Positions 46,960 to 58,140 of a stretch of DNA of 64,000 bases are shown in pieces. A model generated the notes under the pieces. It did no database searches, was not told where the DNA came from, and saw only the letters and a list, made by a program, of their open reading frames with translations. The position numbers were made by a program, and so were the translations under genes. Position 1 is the first letter of the stretch. The number at the start of each line of letters is the position of its first letter. This DNA comes from Labia minor (taxonomy: Eukaryota > Arthropoda > Insecta > Dermaptera > Spongiphoridae): positions 61,901,719 to 61,965,718 of the forward strand of contig OY720348.1 in the NCBI GenBank assembly GCA_963082975.1. The letters are read 5' to 3'.

Positions 46960-47960
46960 CTACGGTGTCTACCGTTTCAGTTTTGGTTAATATTACGCTC
47001 TTGTCCTGCCGGTACAGATATTTCAGCAACAATACGTCGAAGCACTCGCATATAAATACAAAAGAAAGTACCATCCACAAAATCGTCTTCTAGAAACTTA
47101 CCTATTTCTTCGTGTACCAAATCTGACCTCTTCTGTTGGCCACGCGCACGTACGCACGACCGTCGTCGCCTCGCGACGACATACGAGCTAAGCGCCACCA
47201 ACAACACCGCGATCAATACTTAACCACCATAACTCTCCGCATTGAATTAGGTTTGCGTCGAAATTTTATGTAGTTTCTAATAGTGGTCCAAGTGAGCATC
47301 ATTATCACGTCGATTTCCTGGCGCGTTTCTATCTCCTTTTCCTACCTTATCCGCACTAAGGAACTCAACAACGCAACCAAGCGGCTCAAGAAATGCACAC
47401 CTCCAAGTCGCTCAAGAGAGAAGAGCCAGTACGACGACATCCTAGTTCAGTTCTCTATCGTGGGGAGCCTAGCAGTCACTCTAAGCTTCACTACATTTGG
47501 TTTACATTGATTCCCCCACATCATGACGTTCCCGATAACTCGATTCAGAGCGCCTCCGAATCGTTAGGACTCTTTTTGAGGATATACCCGGTAATAACAC
47601 ACATCATCGATTTAAAAGTTCATCGACTCTCTCTACTACATCTAAATAATGAATGGAAATACGGCGTGAACTTCAGAGGACTCTTATGTTCACACAATCC
47701 TGAACTTCCAACCCAAAAGACATAATCTGCATGCGCAACATCTTTATCATCGATCTCGGCAAGACATATTCGCAGAAGGCATTCCAAAGACTAACATAAA
47801 CACATCTTCGACCTTCAAAATGCAGGACTAACATTCCAAAGGTTCATTGATGAAGTTTTCATTAGTTTTGCAGCATATCGCCGGAACTCGACGCCGACGC
47901 CCTTACCCGCATTGAGGGCATTACATCTACCCCATCGATCTGCCCATCGAATTGAATTGT
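46960..47960 (+). pseudogene. Ty3/gypsy pol relic with internal deletions
   Basis: A ~1-kb block of near-balanced base composition in AT-rich DNA. In shifting frames it gives IDLGKTYSQ (near 47750), EGIPKTNINTSSTF, KMQDAGLTFQRFIDEVF (near 47820-47860; family: xNAxxTFQRFIDEVL), then directly QHIAG and DADALTRIEGITSTPS (near 47871-47925; family RNase H end: HIxGxxNxVADALSR). The YIDD box, thumb and most of RNase H are deleted between them. The 5' half (46960-47600) is open in several frames but I cannot assign it. No LTRs found. This is a different gypsy lineage from the 17.2-kb relic. Confidence 0.75.
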
Positions 47961-48212
47961 TAATGTAGAAAGAAAAGAAATAGTTGAATGATTTGTTCGA
48001 AAAAGATCATTAAGAAAGCAAACCAAGAGACCACTTCAATCGAATGCTTGCTTGTTTTTAATATCATCCTATTTATTATGTAAATTATTTACAATTTTAT
48101 TTTTACATATATAATACATTAAAAAAGTTTAAAAATACCACTTCATTTCGGCATTGAAAATATTTATTCATATATATATATATATATATATTTCTTTAAA
48201 TTAATTTAATAT
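47961..48212. other. AT-rich spacer
   Basis: Nothing recognised; (TA)n at about 48172-48190. Confidence 0.6.
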
Positions 48213-48411
48213 ATTACCACGTTTTTCTTAGCTTGCTTTCTTGTTTATCTGTTCGCGTCAAATCTTGCAATCGAAATTTCGACCACTTCCAGTCATCCAA
48301 TCGCTCTGAAACTTTTCAGAGTTATGTATTCTGGATGACAATACAATAAAATAACACATTCGTAGCTTGCAAGTGTTTAATTAGAGCATAATTAATGAAT
48401 ATTTGTATTTT
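48213..48411 (+). repeat. 200-bp direct repeat, copy 1
   Basis: Shares with 49517-49735 the series TACCACGTTTTTCTTAGCTT, TCAAATCTTGCAATCGAAAT, TTCGACCACTTCCAGTCATC, TCTGGATGACAATACAATA and GTAGCTTGCAAGTGTTTAAT. The words recall a module common in arthropod repeats; the class is unknown. Confidence 0.8.
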
Positions 48412-49516
48412 GTTAACTTAAAAAGGAGAAACAATAATAATACAACAAAAGGCCCTTTCCAAAACTTACCTTTCTCAATACATAATACAAAAGAAGAAAA
48501 CAACAAAAGGGACTTTGTCAAAACATTAAAAATAAATAATACAGATGTCCATAGTCCGCTTGTTTAAAAAAATATTCAAGAGTTGATTCTAGTATGTATT
48601 AAATATATTCAATATATTAAATATTAAATATATTATTTTTGATCTAAACGAATAGAGAATGGATTTTACATAAAATTTGTAATCATTTCACAAATTAATA
48701 ATATAATAAATGACACATTGTGAATTGACGATAAAAATAAATATATTTCATTAGATCTTATTTTATTATACTAGCAAAAATTGTATAAATATATTTTTAA
48801 TTTTCTTTCGAAATTAATTAAAAAATTTTAAAATATTTTAAATATAAAAAATATTGATACAATATCTAATACAAAAACGAGACGGGATGCAAATATAATA
48901 CATTAATTAATAATAATAATCAAAATATTAAAATCCGTTTAAATAAGAAGTTTGAAAAAATGTTCAGGTCGCTCCCCTCCAACTAAATGACAGTCCTGAT
49001 CGTATGTTCCATGCTGCGAATTAAATTTGGATTAAGCATCATAAATTCTAAAATAATAATTAAATAAATTTCAAATAACGATTAGATATTTATTAAATGA
49101 ATTACTAATAAATAATATTCAATCTAATGAAATAAAGAATCTCTATATATTATATACACGGTAAATGTATTAGAAAAAATAAAAAGCCATTTTTTTTTTA
49201 TGAAGAATTTTGATTTTTTTAAATTATAATTTCTGACTTTTGATTGATTACATTTAAAATCATTTTAAAGTTATAATTTCGTCTTTACAAAGAGAGATAA
49301 AAAATTAATAAAATCAAAATATTGAAAAAATATAATAGGGAGGTAGAAAAAAGGTTCAAACTCCCCTCTTCTTATTTTTACTTAACGGGTCTTCTGATTG
49401 GTTGCCTGTTTCGACACACCTTTTTTCGACTTAAACGCCACCCTCAATTTCTTTCAGCTATCATTTGCTCTCTGCATCTCACCAAGTCATCATTAGCACT
49501 CTTGCTAACTGAGTGT
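48412..49516. other. Spacer between the direct repeats, with a family A end fragment
   Basis: At 48756-48800 the family A tail only (TTATTATACTAGCAAAAATT in complement orientation) is present after a TCTTATT. The segment 49350-49510 is GC-richer and open for 71 codons (49322-49537) but not identifiable. Confidence 0.55.
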
Positions 49517-49735
49517 ATTTTACCACGTTTTTCTTAGCTTGCTTTCTTGTTTGTTTGTTTGTTTATTTATCTGTTCGGGTCAAATCTTGCAATCGAAATT
49601 TCGACCACTTCCAGTCATCCAATCGCTCTGAAACTTTTCAGAGTAATGTATTCTGGATGACAATACAATAATACAATAATAATTCGTAGCTTGCAAGTGT
49701 TTAATTAGAGCATAATTAATGAATATAATTTTGTA
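49517..49735 (+). repeat. 200-bp direct repeat, copy 2
   Basis: Second copy, same strand, about 1.3 kb from the first. It differs by an extra TTTGTTTGTTTG run near the start and an extra AATACAATAAT near 49665. The spacing could suggest LTRs, but the copies lack TG..CA ends. Confidence 0.8.
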
Positions 49736-50081
49736 TGGGAAAATCAAAACAAAAAGTGTAAATATTTAAATTTGAAAAAAACCGTTAAAAACCCGTTAAA
49801 AGAATAATATAATATGTATAATATTTAAAATGTAAATAAATTTGAAAGAAGGTATATTAATGTTTTGTACTGTAATTTAGAAAACAAAATTTAAATTTAT
49901 GATGAGTTTTAGGCAATAAAGAATTAAAATATGACAAATTTAAAAATTTCTCTTTATAATTCAATTTAAATTTATTACTTTCAGGATAATAGTATTTCAT
50001 GACTATTAAAGTCAATCAAAAAACTTAAAAGTAGTATAGGTCAAGTGAAATCGATTGCAATATATGAAGACTAAAAAGTAG

Positions 50082-50942
50082 AAAATAATACTTTATATAA
50101 AAAAAAAACTTTTTTAAAAAACCACGTTTTTAACGCACTAAAAAGAAGAAAATAATTTTTCTGAAACCCCATAGGTACTGACATTACAAACAAGAGATAT
50201 GATTTGAAGAAAATTTTCTATAACGTAAAACGTGGGGCGCAAATAATAATAAATTTTTTAAATGCAATATAATTTCTTTGATTAATTTATTTCAATATCC
50301 ATGGATTTATATTTTAAGTTTTATATTTTTTACCAGACTTTTTGTAAAAGGGAATATTATTAGTAATCCAACAGAATACTTTTATTAATGTAAATTTTTT
50401 TTGGAAAATTAATTCCTTAATATTAAATAAACATCTTCAATTTACACTTTAGAAATTTTATTAACATAAATATTAAATATTTGCTAGAAGTTTTGCAGTA
50501 GCAAAATTTAGTTTTAGATTTCTTCAAGTTAAATTTCTTATATTATTTACCAGAATATTGTTAGGATGTCATTTTTTATCAGAATTTTTTAAAAGTGAAT
50601 ATTATTAGTAATCTAAAGGTAATCTTTTCATAAATTAAATTTACCTCTTTTAAAAATTTCGATAAGTTATAAGCTTTACTTTTTGAAGCTAATTAAAATA
50701 TGAATTCATTTATCCTATTAATTTGTACCTAATAACATTTATTTATAAATTTTTATACGATACAGAATATTTTAGCCATAGTTGCGCCCCACGTTTTACG
50801 TTATAGAAAATTTTCTTCAAATCATATCTCTTGTTTGTAATGTCAGTACCTATGGGGTTTCAGAAAAATTATTTTCTTCTTTTTAGTGCGTTAAAAACGT
50901 GGTTTTTTAAAAAAGTTTTTTTTTTATATAAAGTATTATTTT
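50082..50942. mobile_element. 861-bp element with identical 161-bp inverted arms
   Basis: Left arm 50082-50242 and right arm 50782-50942 are exact reverse complements over all 161 positions by my base-by-base comparison. Outer end AAAATAATACTTTATATAAA, inner end ACGTAAAACGTGGGGCGCAA. The ~540-bp AT-rich centre holds a diverged internal duplication (GAATATTATTAGTAATC at about 50353 and 50596) and no ORF. No clear target duplication is visible. Every other inverted pair in the window has mismatches. Confidence 0.9.
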
Positions 50943-52180
50943 AAAAATATTAAGATTCAAGTATTCTGATAATAATAGAATTATTTGGCCTCGAGGTCCT
51001 CCTGAACAAACAAGGTATATATATATATATATAAGCATTTGAGTGAAAACTCGAGGCTTCACTTACAAATCGATTTAATACTCTGGTTATTTATTATTAT
51101 TATTATTACTATTATTATTATTATTATTGGTATTATTGAAAGTAAACCTAAATTTTAATCTTTCCCATGATTATTTACTAACTTTCTTTTTATTTGTTCC
51201 TTTTATTTCTTATTCATTCATGGAATATATAATTTATTGTTTCTTGAATGCGTGTAAACTCAATGTGGTATTATAATCAATTATTATTCATTAAGAAATA
51301 TGATATTTAATTATTTTTAGATGTTTCTCGATCAACAATTTTGTTACTTTGTATGTCATTTTAATTCTTTCAAGCTTATAAAAAGCATAATTTCTAATTA
51401 TTATGTTAATAGGATCGATTTTTGGGGTCAAAGCATTCATTGCCCTGCCCATCAGAGTGTAATAATGTCCATCATCCAGGGCAGGTGAGATATTTTCATG
51501 TAGAGAATACAAATTTGATTAAAATCAACAGAAAACAATAGACTAGATACGAAATTATTGTAACGTTTGATGTAGGGTTTAGATTTTCAAAGGGCTGGCC
51601 GAATTGGATTAAAAAATAAATACATAAATATAGTTATTATACAATTAATTCAATTGTAAAACTGGCAAGCATATTTCATTGAAGTGATTATCATTAATTG
51701 TGCATTTGAAAATTCATCATAATTGCCTTTGAAAATTTCAATTTATTTATTTTAATTTCTCAAATGGTTAATATTTATCCAAAAATAAAATAATCATTAT
51801 TCCCACCATTTATAATTCATTCCATCTTTTGATCTCACTCAAATATGAAATTACTCAGACATTTTTTTTATTTATTTTTGAATGATTATTTACTATATAT
51901 TATATGTTTACTATTGATTTACCAATATTAGAAGATATACGATTTAATTACATATATTTGATGTTTGTATATTTGCAAAACCATTTAAAAATAAATAAGA
52001 ATAAAATACATTTAAAATATATACCCATGTGAAATTGATAATTAAAAAAATAAAATAAAAAACAAAATTAATTTCAGTTTTCTTATAAATTATATTATTA
52101 TTTCTCTTAGAGGATGGAGCATTCCTAATTGGGGAATCAAAAAAAAAAAAAAAAATAATAATAATAATAATAAAAAAAAA
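50943..52180. other. AT-rich non-coding stretch
   Basis: (TTA)n near 51090-51130 and (ATA)n near 52150. A 73-codon minus-strand frame at 51291-51512 has a coding-looking start (ALDDGHYYTLMGRAMNALTP) over a GC-richer 51415-51500, but no family match. Confidence 0.5.
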
Positions 52181-52600
52181 CTTTTTAATATACACGCTTT
52201 TTAATCAAAAATGCCCTAAAAAATAGAAAATAAAATATTAATTAAACTTCGGCACATATAATATTATTAAATTCTTTACCTACTTATGTTCATATGCGCC
52301 TACGCTTTTTTGTTGGGCATATGTAAAGGATAATATTCAAGGTTTTATATTATAAGTTTTTATGGTTGAACTCTAGTAATGTGTTATCTTTACGTAAATA
52401 TAATTAAATTCACAACTTTTAAAAATCCGTTTTTTTGAAAAATTCAAAATATTTCTTCTTGATTATTGCAGTATCATCGATTTTCAATATACGTTTCAAA
52501 TCTAAGCGAAATCGCTGAAAGAAGTGGGTTAAAATCCAATTACAAATTTTGAAGATTACAGACAAAAAATTGAAGTTAATAAAATGCGTATAATAGAAAA
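52181..52600 (-). repeat. Two-module palindromic repeat, copy 2
   Basis: Module 2 at 52181-52345 (CTTTTTAATATACACGC start, CATATGCGCCTACGCTTTTT, TTCAAGGTTTTATA end). Module 1 is in complement at about 52405-52600 (AATTCACAACTTTTAAAAAT, ATCGATTTTCAATATACG, GTGGGTTAAAATCCAATTAC). The modules are only ~60 bp apart, so this is the more compact copy, and module order on the minus strand matches copy 1. Confidence 0.7.
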
Positions 52601-52898
52601 ATCACAACCAAAACGTGTTGCATATTTTGAGCATAATAAAATAAATAACTAAATAATTATAAAATATACATTGTTTAAAAATAAACTCTACTCACCAATT
52701 CTGGCTCAGTGTCACAATTGGATTAACTTTTTGGCCCTGGACCCACCATATTCAAACCATCCTTCTATTTTACTAAAATTCTAAAAGTTGTCAAATGCAT
52801 TACTAAAAATGTATATCTATTTTGGGTATGTAGATTATCATTAGGAAAGCGTAATACCTTATTAATATTTAAAGAGAATGATTGATATATATATATAT

Positions 52899-52981
52899 AT
52901 AGATAGATAGATATAGATAGATATAGATGTAGATATAGATATAGATATAGATATAGATATAGATAGATAGATAGATAGATT
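52899..52981. repeat. (GATA)n/(GATATA)n microsatellite
   Basis: An imperfect TAGATA and GATATA array following a (TA)n run. It gives the spurious Ser-Ile frame on the minus strand. A LINE GATA tail is a possible origin but no LINE sequence precedes it. Confidence 0.9.
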
Positions 52982-53723
52982 GGATAGAAGGTAGCTTAGC
53001 TTAGTTATATTTCCGAACTTGAGGTCGAGGAATCGATCCTTGCTAACTTTATAATTTAATTTCAAATTTAAATTTTATTAATTATTTCGATGACAGGCTA
53101 AAATATGTTTACAATTCTATTCCAATGGATAATCAAACTAATTAATACAAATAAAAACTAATAGTATAATATACTAACTCCTTTCCCTCTCTCTCCGTAT
53201 GTTTCGTTAGATTTTACATTTTTTTTTTATTATATACGAATCAATAAGAATATTTTCTAAAACTATACTTAAGAGCAAAAGCCATCCCAGTTTTATGCAA
53301 ATATCTGCTGGTTATCGCTTCGTCTCGGTCGAATGAATATTTAGGCAAGGCCGTTTGATTTCTCGTTAGGCTTTTGGTGTTCTCGGTTGGTATTCAATTT
53401 CTTCAAATCGTAATATATCGGTCCAAATGAATGACTTCGGACAAAATGAGATAAATTATATTAAAAGGGGTAAATAAGACGTTAAACGGATAATAAAAAA
53501 CAAATTTGTTGACAAGAATAATTAAAAATTGATTTCTGAAAAGATCCATTTTACTAAAAATACATATATAAATGGAAACCGAGTCATTTATAAAAATACA
53601 TTCAGGTCATTTAAAATATATAATCATCGATTATAAGAGCACCGATAAAAATATTAATAATATTTTTATACCCTTATATATATATATATATATATATAAT
53701 ATTCAATATAATTAATTCCATAT

Positions 53724-53754
<31 letters not shown>

Positions 53755-54668
53755 TTCGCGTTTAATTGTGAGATGTTTTGGCGCCCAATTTGGCGCCATT
53801 TTCAAGAAGTTTTATTTAGAAGGGAACGTGTATATATATATATAATATAATATTTCATTCCATATTTGATATATATATATTTTTATATTAATATTTAGAG
53901 AAAGGCTCTCTATTATATATATATATATTTTTAAAAAAATAAATAATAACCAATACGTGCTGTTTTGAATATCACTTGTTTTGTTTATCATTTGAAAAGG
54001 TCTGGAACGAATTGATTAAATTTTTTTTTAACATTCATACTAATTCTTATGGTAAGAAATTTGAAAAAAATTTTGGATAATTCAAAATGCTTGTAAAAAT
54101 TTTTTTTTTAGATCAATTGAATAGAATTTTCTACGAGTCTTAAGATTAAATGTTGGAATTTACAATTTCTATGTAGATTAAATTAGGTCATCACTGAAAC
54201 TCCTTGGACATGGATTTGCTTAATGAATTTAATTCATAGAATGGCTAGCAGATGAGCCCGTGGAGATGAGGAGGAGGAGTCGAAGGAGGTTTATTCCATC
54301 TAGGACTTATCACTGGTTGCTCTTTTTGGTTGTTTCAATGACTTAATAAACTGATATGCAAATAAACCCGCTGGTGATTGATAGTCGGTCGCATGGAGAG
54401 GGAAAGTGAGCGGCAGGCAACATGGTTGTCCAAGGTCCTGGCCACATGCAGCCACAAGGTCTGCTGCGTTGACCTCGATGTCGACAACCTCCAGATTTCA
54501 GTAGGACATCACAGAATTTAATTCATTTCACCAGTTAGAATTCTTCCATTTTGATCAAACCTACCAATACTTATATTTATCACTTTAATGAATAGAATTG
54601 AATAACATATGCGAATATATAAACATATTCCACAATCATCATGCATTTTGTTAATAGAAAAAATATTT
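52982..54668. other. AT-rich stretch with two GC-richer unique patches
   Basis: About 53280-53420 holds TTTTATGCAAATATCTGCTG (octamer ATGCAAAT) and TTCGTCTCGGTCGAATG. About 54230-54510 is the GC-richest unique block of the window, starts near another ATGCAAAT at 54356-54363, and has a 42-codon ATG-start frame at 54393-54521 with no known motif. A tRNA-like GAATCGATCCTTGC lies near 53028 but no tRNA folds around it. (TA)n tracts at 53675-53698 and 53727-53755. Confidence 0.5.
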
Positions 54669-54790
54669 TTAGCATGATGTCTGTCCGTCCGTCCGTCTGT
54701 CCATTGTGTGTCCGTATAGACATGTATATGGCGTGTAAACGGCTCAATGGATTTTGATAAAATTTGGTATATTTTCTTAATGCATCAGTA
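54669..54790 (+). repeat. (GTCC)n-started arthropod-type repeat module
   Basis: GATGTCTGTCCGTCCGTCCG and then GGCGTGTAAACGGCTCAATG and TTTTGATAAAATTTGGTATA. This GTCTGTCCGTCC / 'aaacggctcaaccgattttgatgaaatttggt' module is common in arthropod repeats. Family B carries an analogous stretch (GTGTGTATGTAGACAAG then AAAAACGGTTTGAGCTAGAA, ATGAAATTTGGTA), so the two may be related. Confidence 0.5.
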
Positions 54791-55198
54791 GCATGAATTC
54801 ATTAACTTTTGGTGTATATCCGGAAACTGGAAGTGGTAGTTTACAAAGTATTAATTTTATATTCATTGTCGGAAAATATTTCACTTAAAATATAGTATTG
54901 ATAAACAATTGATTAATTAAGCTAAAAATAAAGACTAAGATAATATAATTTAGTCATTTTAATTCAAATTTTAAAAATATTTTTTTCATACTATATATTT
55001 AAATATATATAATGTTATTTGGAAATTAATTTATTTCAAATCTTCGGTCGGTTCTGTGCCTGGCCACGGCTCATATTTTTTATTCATTTCAAGATCTTTA
55101 ATTAGATTCAATTATTCTTAATGAATCTTATGTGTTCATTGTTTTACAAAGATAAAATATAATCATAAAATAAGGAAACTAATTCGAAAACATGTGGA

Positions 55199-55270
55199 TA
55201 GACCATATAAAAGAGAAATTAGAAGAGGTTAAAAATGGTATGGAGCTGGCTTAAGATAGAGGCGGTATGA
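55199..55270 (+). pseudogene. Possible LINE ORF2 tail relic
   Basis: GACCATATAAAAGAGAAATT and AGAAGAGGTTAAAAATGG can be aligned with the GACCAATTGGGAAACGTCCG / TTAGGAGAACAA part of the 42086 copy. Too short to be certain. Confidence 0.3.
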
Positions 55271-56021
55271 AATATCTTAATTACCATATAGATATATAAT
55301 AAATAATATATTAATATATATTTTGGGGGATCGATTTTTGTTGTTCAAAATACAAATTTCATTGGTTTAATATGGATAGTGAATTGAATGTTGGAGAGGG
55401 AAGCAGTGGCGAAGGAAAAGAAAAGATAAATTTGATCACTAGAGAGGGTATCAAGGTGAAATGCCCTTTGGACCGCGGCTTCCCCCTTCCTAAATATTTC
55501 TTGTTTATATTTTGTTCTATGATAAATTCATTTCGAAGATTAATTAATTTTTTGAAAATTTATTTATTTATTTTTTCATGAATTTAAAAATAAATTCATC
55601 AACTACCGCAGTTTATTATTATTACTACCATTTTGTATAGATATTTTTTCTTCTAAGTTATAAGTCTATAAGTTAGAGAAGAATTTTTCTTTTAAATGGA
55701 GTAAAGGAAAGGGAAACACACTTTTTCCTCTTTTCATAAATAATAAAAAGAAAAAAATTCCTCTTCCGCGCAATTTATTGGAACAGATTTTCAAGAATAT
55801 TTTTTCTTCTTTATCCATTTATAGAAAATAAAAGTTTATTTTGCCCTCCCCTATGGGATTTGTCTAATTTTTCAATTATTTGCGAGGGAGAGAGATTGAA
55901 ATTGCCTATTAAAGAGCGTTTGTATGTATTGATTTTTTTTTCCCATTAGATATACTCGTATTTCTTAAAAAAAAAACAGAATAAACAAAAATAGTAATAT
56001 TTTAATTATTAAAGTTTGTTT
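55271..56021. other. AT-rich non-coding stretch
   Basis: A 69-codon frame at 55372-55581 begins with a Gly/Glu/Lys-rich GEGSSGEGKEK over a purine-rich patch and ends in low-complexity sequence. No family match. Confidence 0.5.
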
Positions 56022-56489
56022 GGTAATTATTTACAAAACGGGAATTTCCAGAGATTTGGATGAAACTTTACCTGTGGATTTCTTATTTAATTTCAAAGAA
56101 ACTTTTCTTATAAAATTTTTCCCCGTCTCTTCTAGTTTACGAGATAAACATTATTAAAATTTGGATATAAATCCATTGATATTCTATTTAGCTAGTTTTA
56201 AATACTAATTAAATAATTTTTCTATATTTAAACCGAACCAAAAAACAAACAAACGAAAATTAGTGAATAAGTGAAATAAAAAGTGAATTAGTTAATAAAA
56301 CATTACTTAATGGCTGCACATTTCAATGTTCTTAACTACTAATATGTCAAACTTAAAATTTTTTTATCTCGTATACTAGAAGTGACCGGGGAAAATTTTA
56401 TAAGAAAAGTTTCTTGGGAATTAAACAAGGAATCCATAGGTAAAGTTTCATCCAAATCACTTGAGATTCCTGTTTTGTAAATAATTACC
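56022..56489. mobile_element. 468-bp foldback element, 127-bp arms
   Basis: Left arm 56022-56148 (GGTAATTATTTACAAAAC start, ACGAGATAAA inner end) and right arm 56363-56489 are inverted copies with about 13 differences, so about 90% identical. TTTGGATGAAACTTTACC is exact in both. The centre is AT-rich with no ORF. Outer AATAAACAAAA words occur on both sides at unequal distance. MITE or foldback of unknown family. Confidence 0.85.
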
Positions 56490-56958
56490 TTTTGTTTATT
56501 AACGATTTGTTTTTTTTTATTTTTATTTATTTTTTTCTTTCTTTTTTATTTCAATCTCTCTTTTCCTTCTACAACCAGCATTTTTCATAAATCTTAATTA
56601 AAAATCGTTCATAAACACTTCTCTTCTATGTTTTTAGTTGTTTAATTAAGATTTCCTATTAAAATTAAATTAATTCATTAATAATTGAGCATTTCGTGCT
56701 TGCAATCGGTTATCTAAATAATCCTTTAACAATATATTTTATTGGATATTAATAGTTTCGAATTATACGAACGTGATCGTTTCGATTTTCATTTTATGTT
56801 CCTAGTACTTTCTCAACTCTATTTGCATAATTAAATATGAATTTTCATAAAATAAATTTGAAACTTGCTTTTCTAGAAAAAACATATCTAACCTATTAAA
56901 CAGCTGCAATCGATTTTAAATTGATTTACTTTGAATGTTTGATAGAAGATGGATTAGG

Positions 56959-56991
<33 letters not shown>

Positions 56992-57552
56992 ATTTTCCTT
57001 CCATTCTATATTCCCTAAAATTAAGAGAGTTTGCTTTTTCTAAACTTATTATTTTTTATTTGTTTGTTTTTTTAATCTGACATATAAAAAAATGGAACAG
57101 ACCGCCTTGTTACCGCTGGTAAAATGTTTCAATGAGTTGTAATGTTTTTTTTTTTTTTGGGGGGGGGGCGAGATTGTTGTGGGTAGGGTACGATGGTGGT
57201 GGTGAGAGTTGAAAGTAGGGTATGTGTTAGTAGAACCACTCGACCTTTGTTTGTTCACAAGTGCATAATTCGCTGCACGATTAAAATAACATTTGCATAA
57301 AGAAAGAAAAAAAATTATCAGGCTTCAACAATAATACTCGATAAGAGTCAGTTAATGTGAATATGTAGATTTTATATATATATATATATAAATAATTATA
57401 TATATTTTTTTTATTATTATTAATTTTTTTAATTATTTTTTTTTAAAGCAATTATTTTTTTTTTAAATTATATATATATATATATATATATTTATACATA
57501 TATTAGAATTGAGTTCTTTTTAAGTATAATAGATTAAATTGGTATATATTTA
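56490..57552. other. AT-rich non-coding stretch
   Basis: (TA)n at 56959-56985 and near 57366 and 57470. A T11G10 tract sits at about 57146-57168. A GC-richer patch at 57170-57260 is open on the minus strand (His/Pro-rich low complexity), not a gene. Confidence 0.6.
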
Positions 57553-57660
57553 GGGCGCAGTCCAAAATTGGTACAAAGGCACGAAACAGTTTTTTTATCA
57601 TAACATCTGGGTATATAAAAAAATCGTTTTTTCCCTTTGTACCCTTTTTGGACTGCGCCC
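57553..57660. mobile_element. 108-bp PIF/Harbinger-like MITE
   Basis: Ends GGGCGCAGTCCAAAATTGGT and, in complement, GGGCGCAGTCCAAAAAGGGT, 25 of 27 bp matching to ACAAAGG. Flanks are TTA on both sides, the TWA target type of PIF/Harbinger, whose ends often start with GG. The short loop has no coding content. The left terminus recurs at 13889. Confidence 0.75.
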
Positions 57661-57742
57661 TTAAGAGTCATTCAACCGATATTTGTCTGAAATATTAATG
57701 CATATATAAAAAATAATTTATATTTATATATTATATTTAGAG

Positions 57743-57962
57743 GAGTGTGGGAGATAGAGTAGCTGGCTCACATTCTCGGGCCTGGCAAGGGAATTTCTAT
57801 AGCTGGGGTCTTTGGGATCAAAATTGGGAAACTACTTGATAAAAAGTAGCGCCTCCGATCAAGAAAATCAAGGTAAAGGTTGATAGGACCCGTTCTACTG
57901 ATCATAGGACACTAAATTGATATAACCGGCTTGATAGGCGTTGTCCTTACAAAATTCATAGG
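57743..57962 (+). mobile_element. tRNA-derived SINE, copy 3, B box deleted
   Basis: The head is diverged (GAGATAGAGTAGCTGGCTCA) and the T-arm is missing: CATTCTCGGG joins directly to CCTGGCAAGGGAATTTC. The body is intact, GTAGCGCCTCCGATCAAG to GGCGTTGTCCTTAC, minus the TTGCGTAGGACGTA end. Without the B box this copy should not be transcribed by RNA polymerase III. Confidence 0.85.
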
Positions 57963-57970
57963 TTTTTTTT

Positions 57971-58140
57971 TTAGTAATATATACTCATATCTACCTGAAA
58001 ATGATTGATTGTCTCTGATTAATAAATCCGCGTTTCATGATCGAATAAATTTCTTAATTATAAGGATCTAACTGCTTTATTATTCTATATTATAATTTAT
58101 ATATAAAAAATTAATTACTATATTTAAATTCAAATTCAAA
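57971..58140 (+). repeat. Shared flank downstream of SINE copy 3
   Basis: Counterpart of 40706-40902: TATACTCATATCTACCTGAA, TAATAAATCCGCGTTTCATG and GGATCTAACTGCTTTATTAT in order, ending AAATTCAAATTCAAA in both. Confidence 0.75.

Noticed and set aside
46977..47216. 79-codon minus-strand frame, Arg-rich
   Set aside because: GC-rich block is open in several frames; the recognisable gypsy motifs are on the plus strand.
48213..49735. Pair of direct repeats as LTRs
   Set aside because: No TG..CA ends, no primer-binding site and no coding sequence between them.
53000..53050. B-box-like GAATCGATCC
   Set aside because: No acceptor, D-arm or anticodon stem around it; at best a worn SINE head.
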